Assembly: GCA_964478335.1 (NCBI GenBank)
Contig: CAYZIC010000016.1
Coordinates: 1 to 38,354, forward strand
From: CAYZIC01 sp964478335
Lineage (GTDB): Bacteria > Verrucomicrobiota > Kiritimatiellia > RFP12 > DVOR01
Direction: 5' to 3'
Length of the DNA stretch: 38,354 bases
The translations under genes were made by a program, and so were the position numbers. Of this stretch, positions 1-7,756 are shown piece by piece. Position 1 is the first letter of the stretch; each line of letters starts with the position of its first letter. The notes below the pieces were generated by a model. That model made no database searches and had not been told where the DNA came from. It was given only the letters and a program-made list of their open reading frames with translations.

Positions 1-55
1 ACCCGCAACCACCGGATCGACAGTCCGGTGCGCTAACCAATTGCGCCACCCCCCC
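1..55 (-). tRNA. tRNA-Asp (GTC), 5' part, runs off the left edge
   Basis: Read on the minus strand from 55 to 1, the sequence folds as a tRNA. It has a seven-G acceptor strand, T8-G9, a D stem GCGC/GCGC with AATTGGTTA loop, and an anticodon stem CCGGA/TCCGG enclosing CTGTCGA. A five-base variable region and the start of the T stem (GCGGG) follow. The anticodon is GTC, so it reads Asp codons. The 3' T arm half and acceptor strand lie outside the window. A promoter with 17-nt spacing sits just upstream. Confidence 0.9.
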
Positions 56-74
56 TTAAAAAGGAATGACGCAC

Positions 75-103
75 AATATAGCAGAAGAGGGAAAATAATG
101 CAA
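75..103 (-). promoter_or_regulatory. sigma70-like promoter of tRNA-Asp
   Basis: On the minus strand, -35 TTGCAT (98-103) and -10 TATATT (75-80) are separated by 17 nt. The -10 ends 20 nt before the mature tRNA 5' end at 55, leaving a short leader for RNase P to remove. Confidence 0.7.
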
Positions 104-721
104 GCGAAAAATGCAACTTTTTGCCAAAAAAATGCTCTTTGGGGGTATTTTTGGGGAAAAGCGACCGCAAGACTGCCAGATTGTCTCCCGCAGAGAGGGA
201 GGAGTCTGCGCCTCCTAGTCCTTGGGCTCGCCTATAGGCTCGCGGTCAGCGTGACGCCTACGGCGCAGGGTAGCGTGGCGCGGGTGGGAGATCGAGTCAG
301 GGGAATTGGGCACTCGCCACCCAAACCCCGGCGGAGCGTCGCTGCGCTCGCTCTGTGATGGGGGCCGTCTGGGCGAGGGTCGCCTCCCTCCCCATGCCCC
401 CGACTGAGTAAACTCAGCACAGAACTCGCCTCGCATGCTCGGCTCTCCTTGGCGTCGCTGCGCTCGCAGGACGATGGGAGGAGGCTGCGCCTCCTAGTCC
501 GAGTTCGAGTCTAGAGTTCGAGTACTAGGAGGGGCTGCCGCCCCACGCCCTGCTTATTGGGGGGCGTCGCTGCGCTCGCAGGACTGCCAGAGAGAGGCGC
601 ATTCCTTTTGCGGTAGGGTGACGCTTGACTAGGGACCGTCTGCACTTGCAACGAGCCTGCTACATGATCAACTATAGTAAAAACACGTGGACATAACAAG
701 AAGTATCAGCAACTAAAAGCC
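104..721. repeat. Gene-free gap filled with GC-rich hairpin repeats
   Basis: No convincing gene is present; open frames here have biased composition and no start signals. The stretch holds a copy of an 85-nt dispersed element (about 336-431). It also holds a composite element (480-590) with hairpins GGAGGC-TGC-GCCTCC and GGGGC-TGCC-GCCCC. The short words GCGTCGCTGCGCTCGC and AGGACTGCCAG recur. Related copies occur at 28.1-28.5 kb and 37.7-37.8 kb. Confidence 0.75.
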
Positions 722-1174
722 CTACGAGCGCTCTGCGATGAGGGTGTCGAGAATGGTGGCGGCTAGGGCGACCATTTCGACGCAGGGGCGTTTCTTGTAG
801 TAGGCGTCGGTGCGGGCTTCGGAGGTGGAGGGGTCGACTTGGCGGGGCGCCAGGCCGAGGAGTTCACGGCATACAATGGAGCCGGTTTGGGCTTTGAATA
901 GTGCGGCGGCGTGTTGGATGAGGGCGTAGTGGGCATCTTTGGCGGCTTTGTCTTGGAGGTCGGTGTATCCATAGAGGAGGCCGAGAACGACAAACATGCC
1001 TGACACGGCGCCGCAGACTTCGCGGAGTCTGCCCATGCCGCCGCCCAGAGAGGCGCCGAGTTTGAGGGCGTGCTCTGGGGTGATGCCGCAGAGGTCACTA
1101 TAGGTGAGGATGACTGCTTGGGCGCAGTTGGCACCTGATTTGAAGTGATGTCTAGCTAAATCTGGATTGGTCAT
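722..1174 (-). CDS. C_GCAxxG_C_C family protein (predicted redox protein)
   Basis: A 150-residue protein of the C_GCAxxG_C_C family (TIGR01909-type). Visible hallmarks are an N-terminal GANCAQAV segment, a glycine run GGGMGR, a CGAVSG motif and two further cysteines toward the C terminus, one in IVCRELLG and one in KRPCVEM. Members are small proteins with conserved cysteines, often near redox or metal proteins, and their biochemical role is not established. The frame stays open upstream to 1291, but those codons fall in the intergenic hairpin repeats. I therefore place the start at the ATG at 1174, next to MTNPDLARHHF. It lies downstream of the polyamine genes on the same strand, but 151 nt of repeats separate them, so co-transcription is uncertain. 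Confidence 0.85.
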   Translation of the reverse strand: MTNPDLARHHFKSGANCAQAVILTYSDLCGITPEHALKLGASLGGGMGRLREVCGAVSGMFVVLGLLYGYTDLQDKAAKDAHYALIQHAAALFKAQTGSIVCRELLGLAPRQVDPSTSEARTDAYYKKRPCVEMVALAATILDTLIAERS

Positions 1175-1325
1175 GGTTGTCTCTGGGCGAGCGGAGCGAG
1201 CACTAACACGGAGGCGGAGCCGACGTGCCCGCACGGCGAGCGGAGCGAGGCGTAGCCTGTTCCCGCACCGCCGTAGGCGGTTCCCGCACACGGCGCAGCC
1301 GTGTCTAGCGAGCTCTGCTCGCTAG
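1175..1325. repeat. Hairpin repeats between the polyamine operon and the downstream gene
   Basis: Adjacent small palindromes are visible: CCGCC-GTA-GGCGG, ACACGGC-GCA-GCCGTGT and CTAGCGAG-CTCTG-CTCGCTAG. A 37-nt block here (1267-1303) recurs at 20823-20859 with a few single-base changes. No T run follows the hairpins, so they are not obvious terminators. Confidence 0.7.
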
Positions 1326-2525
1326 CTATTTATCGAAGACGCGGTCTTGGATGACTTGCCAGGGGAGGCCGTATTGGTTGAGGGCGTCCATGAAGGGGTC
1401 TGGATCGAATTGCTCCATATTAAAGACGCCTTTGCCGCGCCATTTATTCTCGAGGATCATCTTGGCACCGATCATGGCTGGTACGCCGGTGGTGTAGGAG
1501 ATGGCTTGGGATTTGACCTCTTTGTAGCAGTCTTGGTGGTCGCAGACGTTGTAGACGTAGACGGTTTTGGGTTTGCCATCAAAGTCGAGGCCAGTGACTT
1601 GGCAGCCGATGCAGGTTTTGCCCTTGGTGACGGGGCCGAGTGTTGCGGGATCGGGGAGGAGGGCTTTGAGGAACTGAATGGGGACAATTTCGCGGCCTTC
1701 AAACATGACGGGGTCGATACGGGTCATGCCGACATTTTTGAGGACTTCGAGGTGCTTGAGGTAGTTGTCGCTGAAGCTCATCCAAAAACGGGCGCGTTTA
1801 AGCGTGGGGATGTGTTTGGCGAGGGATTCGAGCTCTTCGTGGTACATGAGGTAGGTATTGAGTGTGCCGAGGTCTTGTGGCATCTCAAATGGGATCTTGA
1901 CGCTGAGGGGATCTGTCTCGATGAAGCCTTTGCCTGCTTCCCAGTAGCGGCCTTTGGCGGCGACTTCGCGGATATTGATCTCGGGGTTGAAGTTGGTGGC
2001 AAAGGGGTGGCCGTTGTTGCCAGCATTGCAGTCGATGATGTCGATCTCGTGGATCTCGGGGATGAAGTGCTTTTGGATATAGGTGCAAAAGACGGATGAT
2101 ACGCCGGGGTCAAATCCGCTACCGAGGAGGGCCATGAGGCCGGCTTCTTTGAAGCGTTGATCGTAGGCCCACTGCCATTTGTATTCAAATTTGGCGGTGT
2201 CGAGGGGCTCGTAGTTGGCGGTGTCGAGGTAGTCGACACCGGCCTCTAGGCAGGCATCCATGATGTGGAGGTCTTGGTAGGGGAGGGCGATATTCATGAC
2301 GAGGTCAGGCTTGAATTGCTTGATGAGGGCAACGAGCTGTGGGACGTCGTCTGCGTCGACTTGGGCGGTTTCGACGGGGCGGCTGAGCTGTGCTGCGAGC
2401 GCGTCGACGCGAGATTTTGTGCGGCTGGCGATCATGATGCGGTCAAAGGTTTCAGCAACTTGGACTAATTTGTGGGCGACCACGCCGGCAACGCCGCCGG
2501 CTCCGATGAGTAATACGCTAGACAT
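1326..2525 (-). CDS. Saccharopine dehydrogenase family protein, carboxynorspermidine dehydrogenase type
   Basis: A 399-residue protein with an N-terminal Rossmann fold (GAGGVAGVVAH, residues 8-18) and the saccharopine-dehydrogenase-like layout. Its length and sequence (NIALPYQDL, DTANYEP, LLGSGFDPGVSSVF, CNAGNNGHPFATNF) match carboxynorspermidine/carboxyspermidine dehydrogenases. Known enzymes reductively condense aspartate semialdehyde with a diamine, using NADPH, to give carboxyspermidine or carboxynorspermidine. It follows speA by 35 nt and probably forms an operon with it, which supports a polyamine role over lysine metabolism. The partner decarboxylase (CANSDC/nspC) is not in the window. 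The ATG at 2525 is chosen because the Rossmann strand begins four residues later; a weak AAGGAG-like site precedes it. Confidence 0.88.
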   Translation of the reverse strand: MSSVLLIGAGGVAGVVAHKLVQVAETFDRIMIASRTKSRVDALAAQLSRPVETAQVDADDVPQLVALIKQFKPDLVMNIALPYQDLHIMDACLEAGVDYLDTANYEPLDTAKFEYKWQWAYDQRFKEAGLMALLGSGFDPGVSSVFCTYIQKHFIPEIHEIDIIDCNAGNNGHPFATNFNPEINIREVAAKGRYWEAGKGFIETDPLSVKIPFEMPQDLGTLNTYLMYHEELESLAKHIPTLKRARFWMSFSDNYLKHLEVLKNVGMTRIDPVMFEGREIVPIQFLKALLPDPATLGPVTKGKTCIGCQVTGLDFDGKPKTVYVYNVCDHQDCYKEVKSQAISYTTGVPAMIGAKMILENKWRGKGVFNMEQFDPDPFMDALNQYGLPWQVIQDRVFDK

Positions 2526-2560
2526 AGTAGGGACTCCTTATCAATGAGTAGGTTGGTGGG

Positions 2561-4489
2561 TTAGACTTCAAAATAGGTATAGCCGCGGAGGCCATTCTCA
2601 TAAGCATCGAGATAGTTGCGGCGCTCGGCCGCGGTGATCTTGCGAGCTTTGACGGCGCGCTCGGTGAGCTTGCGGAAGCGGGCAATAAGGTCGGAGGTTT
2701 CGTACTCGACGTAGGAGAGTACATCGCCGACGGAGTCGCCGCGGACTTCTTCTGTATATTCGATTTCGCCGTCTTCGTCAAGCTTGATTGAGACGACGTT
2801 GGTATCGCCAAAGAGGTTGTGTAGGTCGCCGAGGGTTTCTTGGTAGGCGCCGACGAGGAATGCGCCGAGGATGTAGTCCTCTCCATCAGAGACGGGGTGG
2901 ACGGGGAGTGCGGATTTGACGTCGTGCAGGTCGATAAACTTATTGAGTCTGCCGTCGCAGTCGCAGGTGATGTCTGAGAGGTGTGCGACGCGGGTGGGCT
3001 TTTCGCACAAGCGCTGGATCGGCACGATGGGGAAGAGCTGATCGATGGCCCAGGCATCTGGCAGCGATTGGAAGACGCTAAAGTTGCAGTAGTAGACGTC
3101 TGCCATGTCTGCCTCGATGTCGCGGAGGTCTTCTGGGACGTATTTAAGCTTGGGGACTTCTGCGCGGATGCGGGTCATGATGCGCCAAAAGAGCTTTTCT
3201 GCGGCGGCGTGTTGGCGGAGGGTAATGAGGCCGTGCTTAAAGGCCTTTTGGACTTCTTCGCGATAGTAGAGGGCATCGTTGAAGTACTCGGGGAGGTTTT
3301 TGGTGCGCAGGTTGTTGGCGACGTCGAGGAGGTTGGTGATGCACTCGGGCGCATTGGCCTGGTCGAGGTCGTCGAGGGATTCGTCAGTGTTGTCCTCAAA
3401 GGTGGCCGTTTCGAGGACATCCATGAGGAGGACAGAGTAATACCCGATGAGTGCGCGGCCAGATTCTGAAATGATGGTCGGGTGGGGCACTTGGGCGTGG
3501 TCGCAGGCATTCATGATGCCCTCGACGACGTCGGCGCAGTATTCGCTGATGTCGTAGTTGGCCGAGGACTCAAAGTTGGTATGCGAGCCATCGTAGTCGA
3601 TGGCTAAGCCACCGCCGATATCAAAGATCCCCATCGCAGCGCCCTCTTTGACCAAGCCGACGTAAAAGCGCGATGCCTCCTTAATGGTGTCACGGATATC
3701 GCGGATATTGGGGACTTGTGAGCCGAGATGGTAGTGGAGCATTTCGAGGCAGTCGAGCATATTGGCATCTTTGAGCAGGTCGACGACCTCGATCATTTGG
3801 TTGGGGGTGAGGCCAAAGACGCTGCGATCACCGCCGCTCTCAGACCATTTACCGCCGACTTTGCTCGATAGCTTGACGCGAATGCCAATACGCGGTTTGA
3901 TTTCCAGGCGCTTGGCCACGCGCAAAATGATCTGGAGCTCGCTGACCGATTCGATGACGAGCATCGTCTGGAGCCCCATCTTGAGAGACGAGAGAGCCAA
4001 TTCGACGAATTCCTCATCCTTATAACCGTTGCAGACGATGTAGGCTTTGGGGTCGTGCATATAGGCGAGAGCGGCGACCAATTCCGCCTTGGAGCCAGCT
4101 TCAAGGCCATGGTGGTAAGCTTTGCCATAGGTCACGACATCGAGGACAGCCTGCTGCTGCTGGTTGACCTTGATCGGGTAGACGCCGCGGTATTCTCCGC
4201 CATACTTGTAGTCAGAGATCGCCTTACGAAAGGCCTCATTGATCGTCTGAATACGCGAGGCGAGGATGTCACTAAAGCGCAAGAGCACCGGCAGGCTAAA
4301 CCCACGATCATAGAGCCCCTGCACAATCTCATGCAGGCTCACCTGGGTCAATTCGTCACCGTGCTTGAGATTGACGGCCATGTAGCCATCCTGCTGCACG
4401 CTAAAGTACCCACGCGCCCAGGCATCTACTCCATACAAATCTGCACTCTTAGCTGCATTCCAGCTACCAAAGGTATTTTGTTTCGCCAT
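2561..4489 (-). CDS. speA: Biosynthetic arginine decarboxylase
   Basis: A 642-residue PLP-dependent decarboxylase of fold type III, close in length to E. coli SpeA (658). It converts arginine to agmatine, the entry to putrescine. Visible are the PLP lysine in GVYPIKVNQ (K107), the HYHLGSQ segment, the glycine-rich phosphate loop IFDIGGGLAIDYDG, and SESGRA. The C-terminal CDCDGR motif supplies the cysteine of the other subunit in the active site. The frame is open 15 codons further, to 4534. I prefer the ATG at 4489 because MAKQNTFGSW matches the usual family N terminus and GAGG lies upstream, although the spacing is a little long. It is the first gene of the operon with the dehydrogenase downstream, so agmatine/putrescine probably feeds carboxyspermidine synthesis. 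Confidence 0.96.
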   Translation of the reverse strand: MAKQNTFGSWNAAKSADLYGVDAWARGYFSVQQDGYMAVNLKHGDELTQVSLHEIVQGLYDRGFSLPVLLRFSDILASRIQTINEAFRKAISDYKYGGEYRGVYPIKVNQQQQAVLDVVTYGKAYHHGLEAGSKAELVAALAYMHDPKAYIVCNGYKDEEFVELALSSLKMGLQTMLVIESVSELQIILRVAKRLEIKPRIGIRVKLSSKVGGKWSESGGDRSVFGLTPNQMIEVVDLLKDANMLDCLEMLHYHLGSQVPNIRDIRDTIKEASRFYVGLVKEGAAMGIFDIGGGLAIDYDGSHTNFESSANYDISEYCADVVEGIMNACDHAQVPHPTIISESGRALIGYYSVLLMDVLETATFEDNTDESLDDLDQANAPECITNLLDVANNLRTKNLPEYFNDALYYREEVQKAFKHGLITLRQHAAAEKLFWRIMTRIRAEVPKLKYVPEDLRDIEADMADVYYCNFSVFQSLPDAWAIDQLFPIVPIQRLCEKPTRVAHLSDITCDCDGRLNKFIDLHDVKSALPVHPVSDGEDYILGAFLVGAYQETLGDLHNLFGDTNVVSIKLDEDGEIEYTEEVRGDSVGDVLSYVEYETSDLIARFRKLTERAVKARKITAAERRNYLDAYENGLRGYTYFEV

Positions 4490-4576
4490 TGTCAAAACAT
4501 CCTCGTTTACAATTCTCCAGTCACGCACAATCAACCATTCTCGACCGACAAGAATAGTGCGCTGCTAATGGGTATA

Positions 4577-4606
4577 ATTATCTCAATAAATGACCCCAAA
4601 AAGCAA
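4577..4606 (-). promoter_or_regulatory. Probable speA promoter
   Basis: On the minus strand, -35 TTGCTT (4601-4606) and -10 GATAAT (4577-4582) are 18 nt apart. The bases after the -35 are TTTGGGG, a pattern shared with the proC and sulfatase promoters. The inferred mRNA leader is about 80 nt. Confidence 0.55.
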
Positions 4607-4768
4607 GCCTAAAATGCGCCAAAGTCAAAGATATCTTACCCTTTAGCCCACAATCTCAAGTAAAACCCCTCCCCTACCCCAATTTTGCTCCCTCACCCAC
4701 GACCCATCTCCCTCATGACACCCTCTCTAGAATATCCTAGATTCAGCACCAAATCAAACACTTTGTAC

Positions 4769-4797
4769 TTGACTCTTTCCCCTAAAAAAGATATAGT
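4769..4797 (+). promoter_or_regulatory. dnaN promoter
   Basis: -35 TTGACT (4769-4774), 17-nt spacer, -10 TATAGT (4792-4797). The 14 nt ending in the -35 (CTTTGTACTTGACT) are identical upstream of the sulfatase gene (about 16590-16603), suggesting a shared promoter type. The start codon of dnaN lies 66 nt after the -10. Confidence 0.75.
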
Positions 4798-4862
4798 AGC
4801 ACTTGTTTAATTAAGAGGGCTTTTGTCCTCTAACAATCCACTCTCTACTAGAGGTTTTTATC

Positions 4863-5981
4863 ATGAAGTTTACCGTTCAGCGCACACCATTTCTTGAAGC
4901 CCTCCAATCGATCCAAGGCATCATCGCAACCAAGCCCGGCAGCTTGGCCATTCTTGCCAACTGCTTGATCGAAGCCCACGACAACAGCCTCATCTTGACC
5001 GCCACCGACCTAGACATGTCTATGCGCTACACCATTAGCGAGAGCGTCAGCGTCTCCGAATCTGGCACCACCACCCTCCCCGTCAAGCGCCTCATCGGCA
5101 TCACCCGCGAAATGCCCGAGGGCGAGATCACCTTTGAGATCGATGCAGACGACATCGCTCGCGTCGCTAGCGATACGACATTCTTCAAGCTTATCGGCCT
5201 CAACGCCTCCAACTTCCCCCCATTGGTCCAAGCACAAGCCTACGATCGCAGCTTTGCCATCGACCAGGCGATCTTCCGCGACATGATCAAAAAGGTCGCC
5301 TACTCGGCATCCACCGATGAATCCCGCCCCACGCTCGTCCCAATCCTCCTCGAATTCAACAATAGCAAGCTCACCATGGTCGCCACCGATGGCAAACGCC
5401 TCGCCTTGGTCGAACAAGAGCTCAGCTTCCCCGACGACCTAGGCTGCGACATCCTCCTCCCCCAGCGCACCGCCAACGAAATGGTCAAGCTCCTCTCTGA
5501 TGAAGGCCCCATGAAGATCTCCTACTCATCAGCATCCTCGCTCGTCATGTTTGAAACCGCCAACCTCAGCGTCTGCTCCAAGGTCCACGAAAGCGGATTT
5601 GCTAACTACAAGCAAGTCATCCCAGAATCCTGCGATGAACGCATCGGTGCGGACCGCGAAGCGGTCATTGCCGCCTTGCGCCGCGTTTCTCTCGTCGCCA
5701 CGGGCAACGTCTTGCTCAACTCCGTGCGTATGACCTTTGAGAACAACGCCCTCACCTGCGTCATGTCCTCCGCCGATGTCGGAGAAGCTCGCGAAACGAT
5801 TCCCGTCAAGTATGTCGGCGAACCCATCACCGCCAGCTACAACCCCTCCTACCTCCTCGATTGCCTCAAGGCTCTCGACACCGAGGACGAGATCATCTTT
5901 GAATTGTCCCTCAGCAGATCCCCCATGATGATCAAGTGCAGCTTGCCATTCCTCTACGTCGTCATGCCCCTGCGCGTCTAA
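4863..5981 (+). CDS. dnaN: DNA polymerase III beta sliding clamp
   Basis: A 372-residue protein of normal clamp length. The N terminus (MKFTVQRTPFLEALQSIQGIIATK), the LILTATDLDMSMRY segment and the C-terminal MPLRV (usually MPMRL/V) are typical. The clamp is a ring-shaped homodimer of three-domain subunits that tethers the replicative polymerase and other DNA enzymes. AGAGG precedes the ATG by 8 nt, and a strong promoter lies 66 nt upstream. It appears monocistronic, ended by a bidirectional terminator shared with the convergent pilin-comM operon. Unlike many genomes it has no dnaA or recF neighbour, so it gives no evidence for a nearby origin. Confidence 0.97.
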   Translation: MKFTVQRTPFLEALQSIQGIIATKPGSLAILANCLIEAHDNSLILTATDLDMSMRYTISESVSVSESGTTTLPVKRLIGITREMPEGEITFEIDADDIARVASDTTFFKLIGLNASNFPPLVQAQAYDRSFAIDQAIFRDMIKKVAYSASTDESRPTLVPILLEFNNSKLTMVATDGKRLALVEQELSFPDDLGCDILLPQRTANEMVKLLSDEGPMKISYSSASSLVMFETANLSVCSKVHESGFANYKQVIPESCDERIGADREAVIAALRRVSLVATGNVLLNSVRMTFENNALTCVMSSADVGEARETIPVKYVGEPITASYNPSYLLDCLKALDTEDEIIFELSLSRSPMMIKCSLPFLYVVMPLRV

Positions 5982-6000
5982 GAGGCGCAGTCGCCGCACA

Positions 6001-6041
6001 CCACAAAAAAGCCCTCGGTTGCACCGGGGGCTTTTTTGTGG
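6001..6041 (+). terminator. Bidirectional terminator between dnaN and comM
   Basis: The arms CCACAAAAAAGCCC and GGGCTTTTTTGTGG pair perfectly around a short CGG/CCG-containing tip. A-rich and T-rich flanks on either side let it work in both directions. It lies 20 nt after the dnaN stop. Confidence 0.9.
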
Positions 6042-6192
6042 CGTGCGCGGGCGACTGCGCCGCTGTAGGGTCGGCAGGCCGACCGCTCTAAGGTGGCTAC
6101 GCCTCCGCTCTAGGGCGAGCAAGCTCGCCGCAAGGGGGCAACAAATACTCGAGCTCGGGCTCTAAACTCGAGCGGGCGAGCGCCAGCGAGCC
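6042..6192. repeat. Cluster of small GC-rich hairpins
   Basis: Successive perfect palindromes: GGTCGG-CAGG-CCGACC, GGCGAG-CAAG-CTCGCC and a CTCGAG-containing inverted pair near 6150-6173. The arms differ from one another, but the small-loop architecture is the same as in the other gaps. Confidence 0.7.
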
Positions 6193-7734
6193 CTAGGACC
6201 AGAGGGTGCGGTCGAGGGTGCGGTATTGGATGGCTTCGAGGATGTGGTTTTGGTCGATGTCTTGGGATTGGGCCATATCGGCAATGGTGCGGGCGACTTT
6301 GATGATGCGGTCGTAGGCGCGGGCGGTGAAGTTGAGCTCATTCATGGCGAGCTCGAGGGTGGTTTTGGCGTCTTGGGTGAGGGTGCAGTATTTTTGGGTG
6401 AGTGAGGGGGTCATGTCTGCATTGCAGGTGATGGAGGGGGCGTCTTTGAAGCGGGCTTGCTGAATGAGCCTGGCTTGGATGACGCGTTGGCGAATGGTGG
6501 TGGAGGATTCGCCTTTGGCTTGTTTACTCATCTCTTGGTAGCCGACGGCGGGGACTTCGATATGGATGTCGATGCGGTCGAGGAGGGGGCCGGAGATTTT
6601 GTCGCGGTAGTTGCGGATTTTGGTATGGCTGCAGCGGCATTCTCTCTTGGGGTCGCCTGCGAAGCCGCAGGGGCAGGGATTCATGGCGGCGATGAGCATG
6701 AATTTGGAGGGATAGGTGACGATATTTTGGGCGCGGGCGATGGTGACGAAGCCGTCCTCGAGAGGTTGGCGGAGGACTTCGAGGACGTTGCGTTTGAATT
6801 CGGGTAATTCGTCTAGGAAGAGCACGCCTCTGTGTGCGAGGCTGACTTCGCCTGGCATGGGGTTGGTGCCGCCGCCGATGAGGCCTGCGTCTGAGATGGT
6901 GTGGTGGGGTGCGCTAAAGGGTCGCTGGGTGATGAGGGATTGGTGGCTGCGGAGGTTGCCGGTGATACTGTGGACGGCGGTGGCTTCGAGTGCCTCTGTG
7001 AGGGTGAGGGGTGGGAGAATGGTTGGGATGCGGCGGGCGATCATGGTTTTGCCGCTACCGGGTGAGCCGATCATGAGGATATTATGGCCGCCGGAGACGG
7101 CGACTTCGATGGCGCGCTTGGCGGCGAATTGGCCTTTGATATCGGCGAAGTCTTGGTGGGGCGGGGTGTCTGTGGTGAGGATGTCGTCGATGTTAATGGT
7201 ATAGGGGTCGATGGTGGGTGTGGGGGTCTTGAGGAGCTCGACGGCTTGGAGGAGGGTTTGGACGGGGTAAATGTTGATGCCTTGGACGATGGCGGCCTCT
7301 CCGGCATTCTCCTCTGGGACGATGAGTCCAGAGAAACCGGCCTTTTTGAGGGCGAGGGTGACAGGGAGGATGCCTTTGACGCGTCTGACGGCGCCGCTGA
7401 GGGCGAGCTCACCGATGACAGCGATTTTGGCGAGGCCGGGGAGGGGGAGGATTTCGGCGGCTTCGATGAGGCCGAGGGCGATGGGGAGGTCGTAGACGGG
7501 GCCTTCTTTGCGGAGGTCTGCGGGGGCGAGGTTGACGGTGGTGAGGCCGACTTTGGGTTTGAATTTGGCATTGGATAGGGCGGTCCACATGCGGTCTGTG
7601 CTCTCTTTAACGGCTTGGTCTGGGAGGCCGACGACGCGGAAGCGTGTGTCGCCGCCTTGGGAGACGTTGACCTCAATCTCGATGATTTCGGCGTTGATGC
7701 CGGAGATCGCTCCTGAATAGATTTTAGTAAGCAT
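6193..7734 (-). CDS. comM: YifB/ComM family Mg-chelatase-like AAA ATPase
   Basis: A 513-residue protein, close to the usual 500-510. An N-terminal Lon-protease-like (ChlI) domain (about 1-170) begins with the family signature MLTKIYSGAISGINA. The AAA+ Mg-chelatase domain has Walker A GSPGSGKT (223-230), Walker B GVLFLDELPEF, and a four-cysteine segment NPCPCGF...CRCS, followed by the C-terminal chelatase domain. ComM is a hexameric branch-migration helicase that aids integration of incoming DNA in natural transformation. The frame stays open to 8235, but that extension is an out-of-frame shadow of the upstream gene. The ATG at 7734 lies 22 nt after the TadG-like stop and follows AAAAGG. It is the last gene of the pilin operon, tying a pilus-like system to DNA uptake or recombination by inference. 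Confidence 0.95.
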   Translation of the reverse strand: MLTKIYSGAISGINAEIIEIEVNVSQGGDTRFRVVGLPDQAVKESTDRMWTALSNAKFKPKVGLTTVNLAPADLRKEGPVYDLPIALGLIEAAEILPLPGLAKIAVIGELALSGAVRRVKGILPVTLALKKAGFSGLIVPEENAGEAAIVQGINIYPVQTLLQAVELLKTPTPTIDPYTINIDDILTTDTPPHQDFADIKGQFAAKRAIEVAVSGGHNILMIGSPGSGKTMIARRIPTILPPLTLTEALEATAVHSITGNLRSHQSLITQRPFSAPHHTISDAGLIGGGTNPMPGEVSLAHRGVLFLDELPEFKRNVLEVLRQPLEDGFVTIARAQNIVTYPSKFMLIAAMNPCPCGFAGDPKRECRCSHTKIRNYRDKISGPLLDRIDIHIEVPAVGYQEMSKQAKGESSTTIRQRVIQARLIQQARFKDAPSITCNADMTPSLTQKYCTLTQDAKTTLELAMNELNFTARAYDRIIKVARTIADMAQSQDIDQNHILEAIQYRTLDRTLWS

Positions 7735-7756
7735 GTGGAGGCCTTTTGTAATGGGG

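Larger units (their letters stand above)
4490..4862. other. Divergent promoter region between speA and dnaN
   Basis: This 373-nt gap holds the two outward promoters listed separately. I searched it by eye for DnaA boxes (TTATCCACA type), because dnaN often lies near oriC, and saw none. No dnaA, gyrB or recF is adjacent. The middle (about 4610-4740) is A- and C-rich with no clear element. Confidence 0.6.

Noticed and set aside
4490..4862. Replication origin beside dnaN
   Set aside because: No DnaA-box cluster, no AT-rich unwinding region and no dnaA neighbour were seen.
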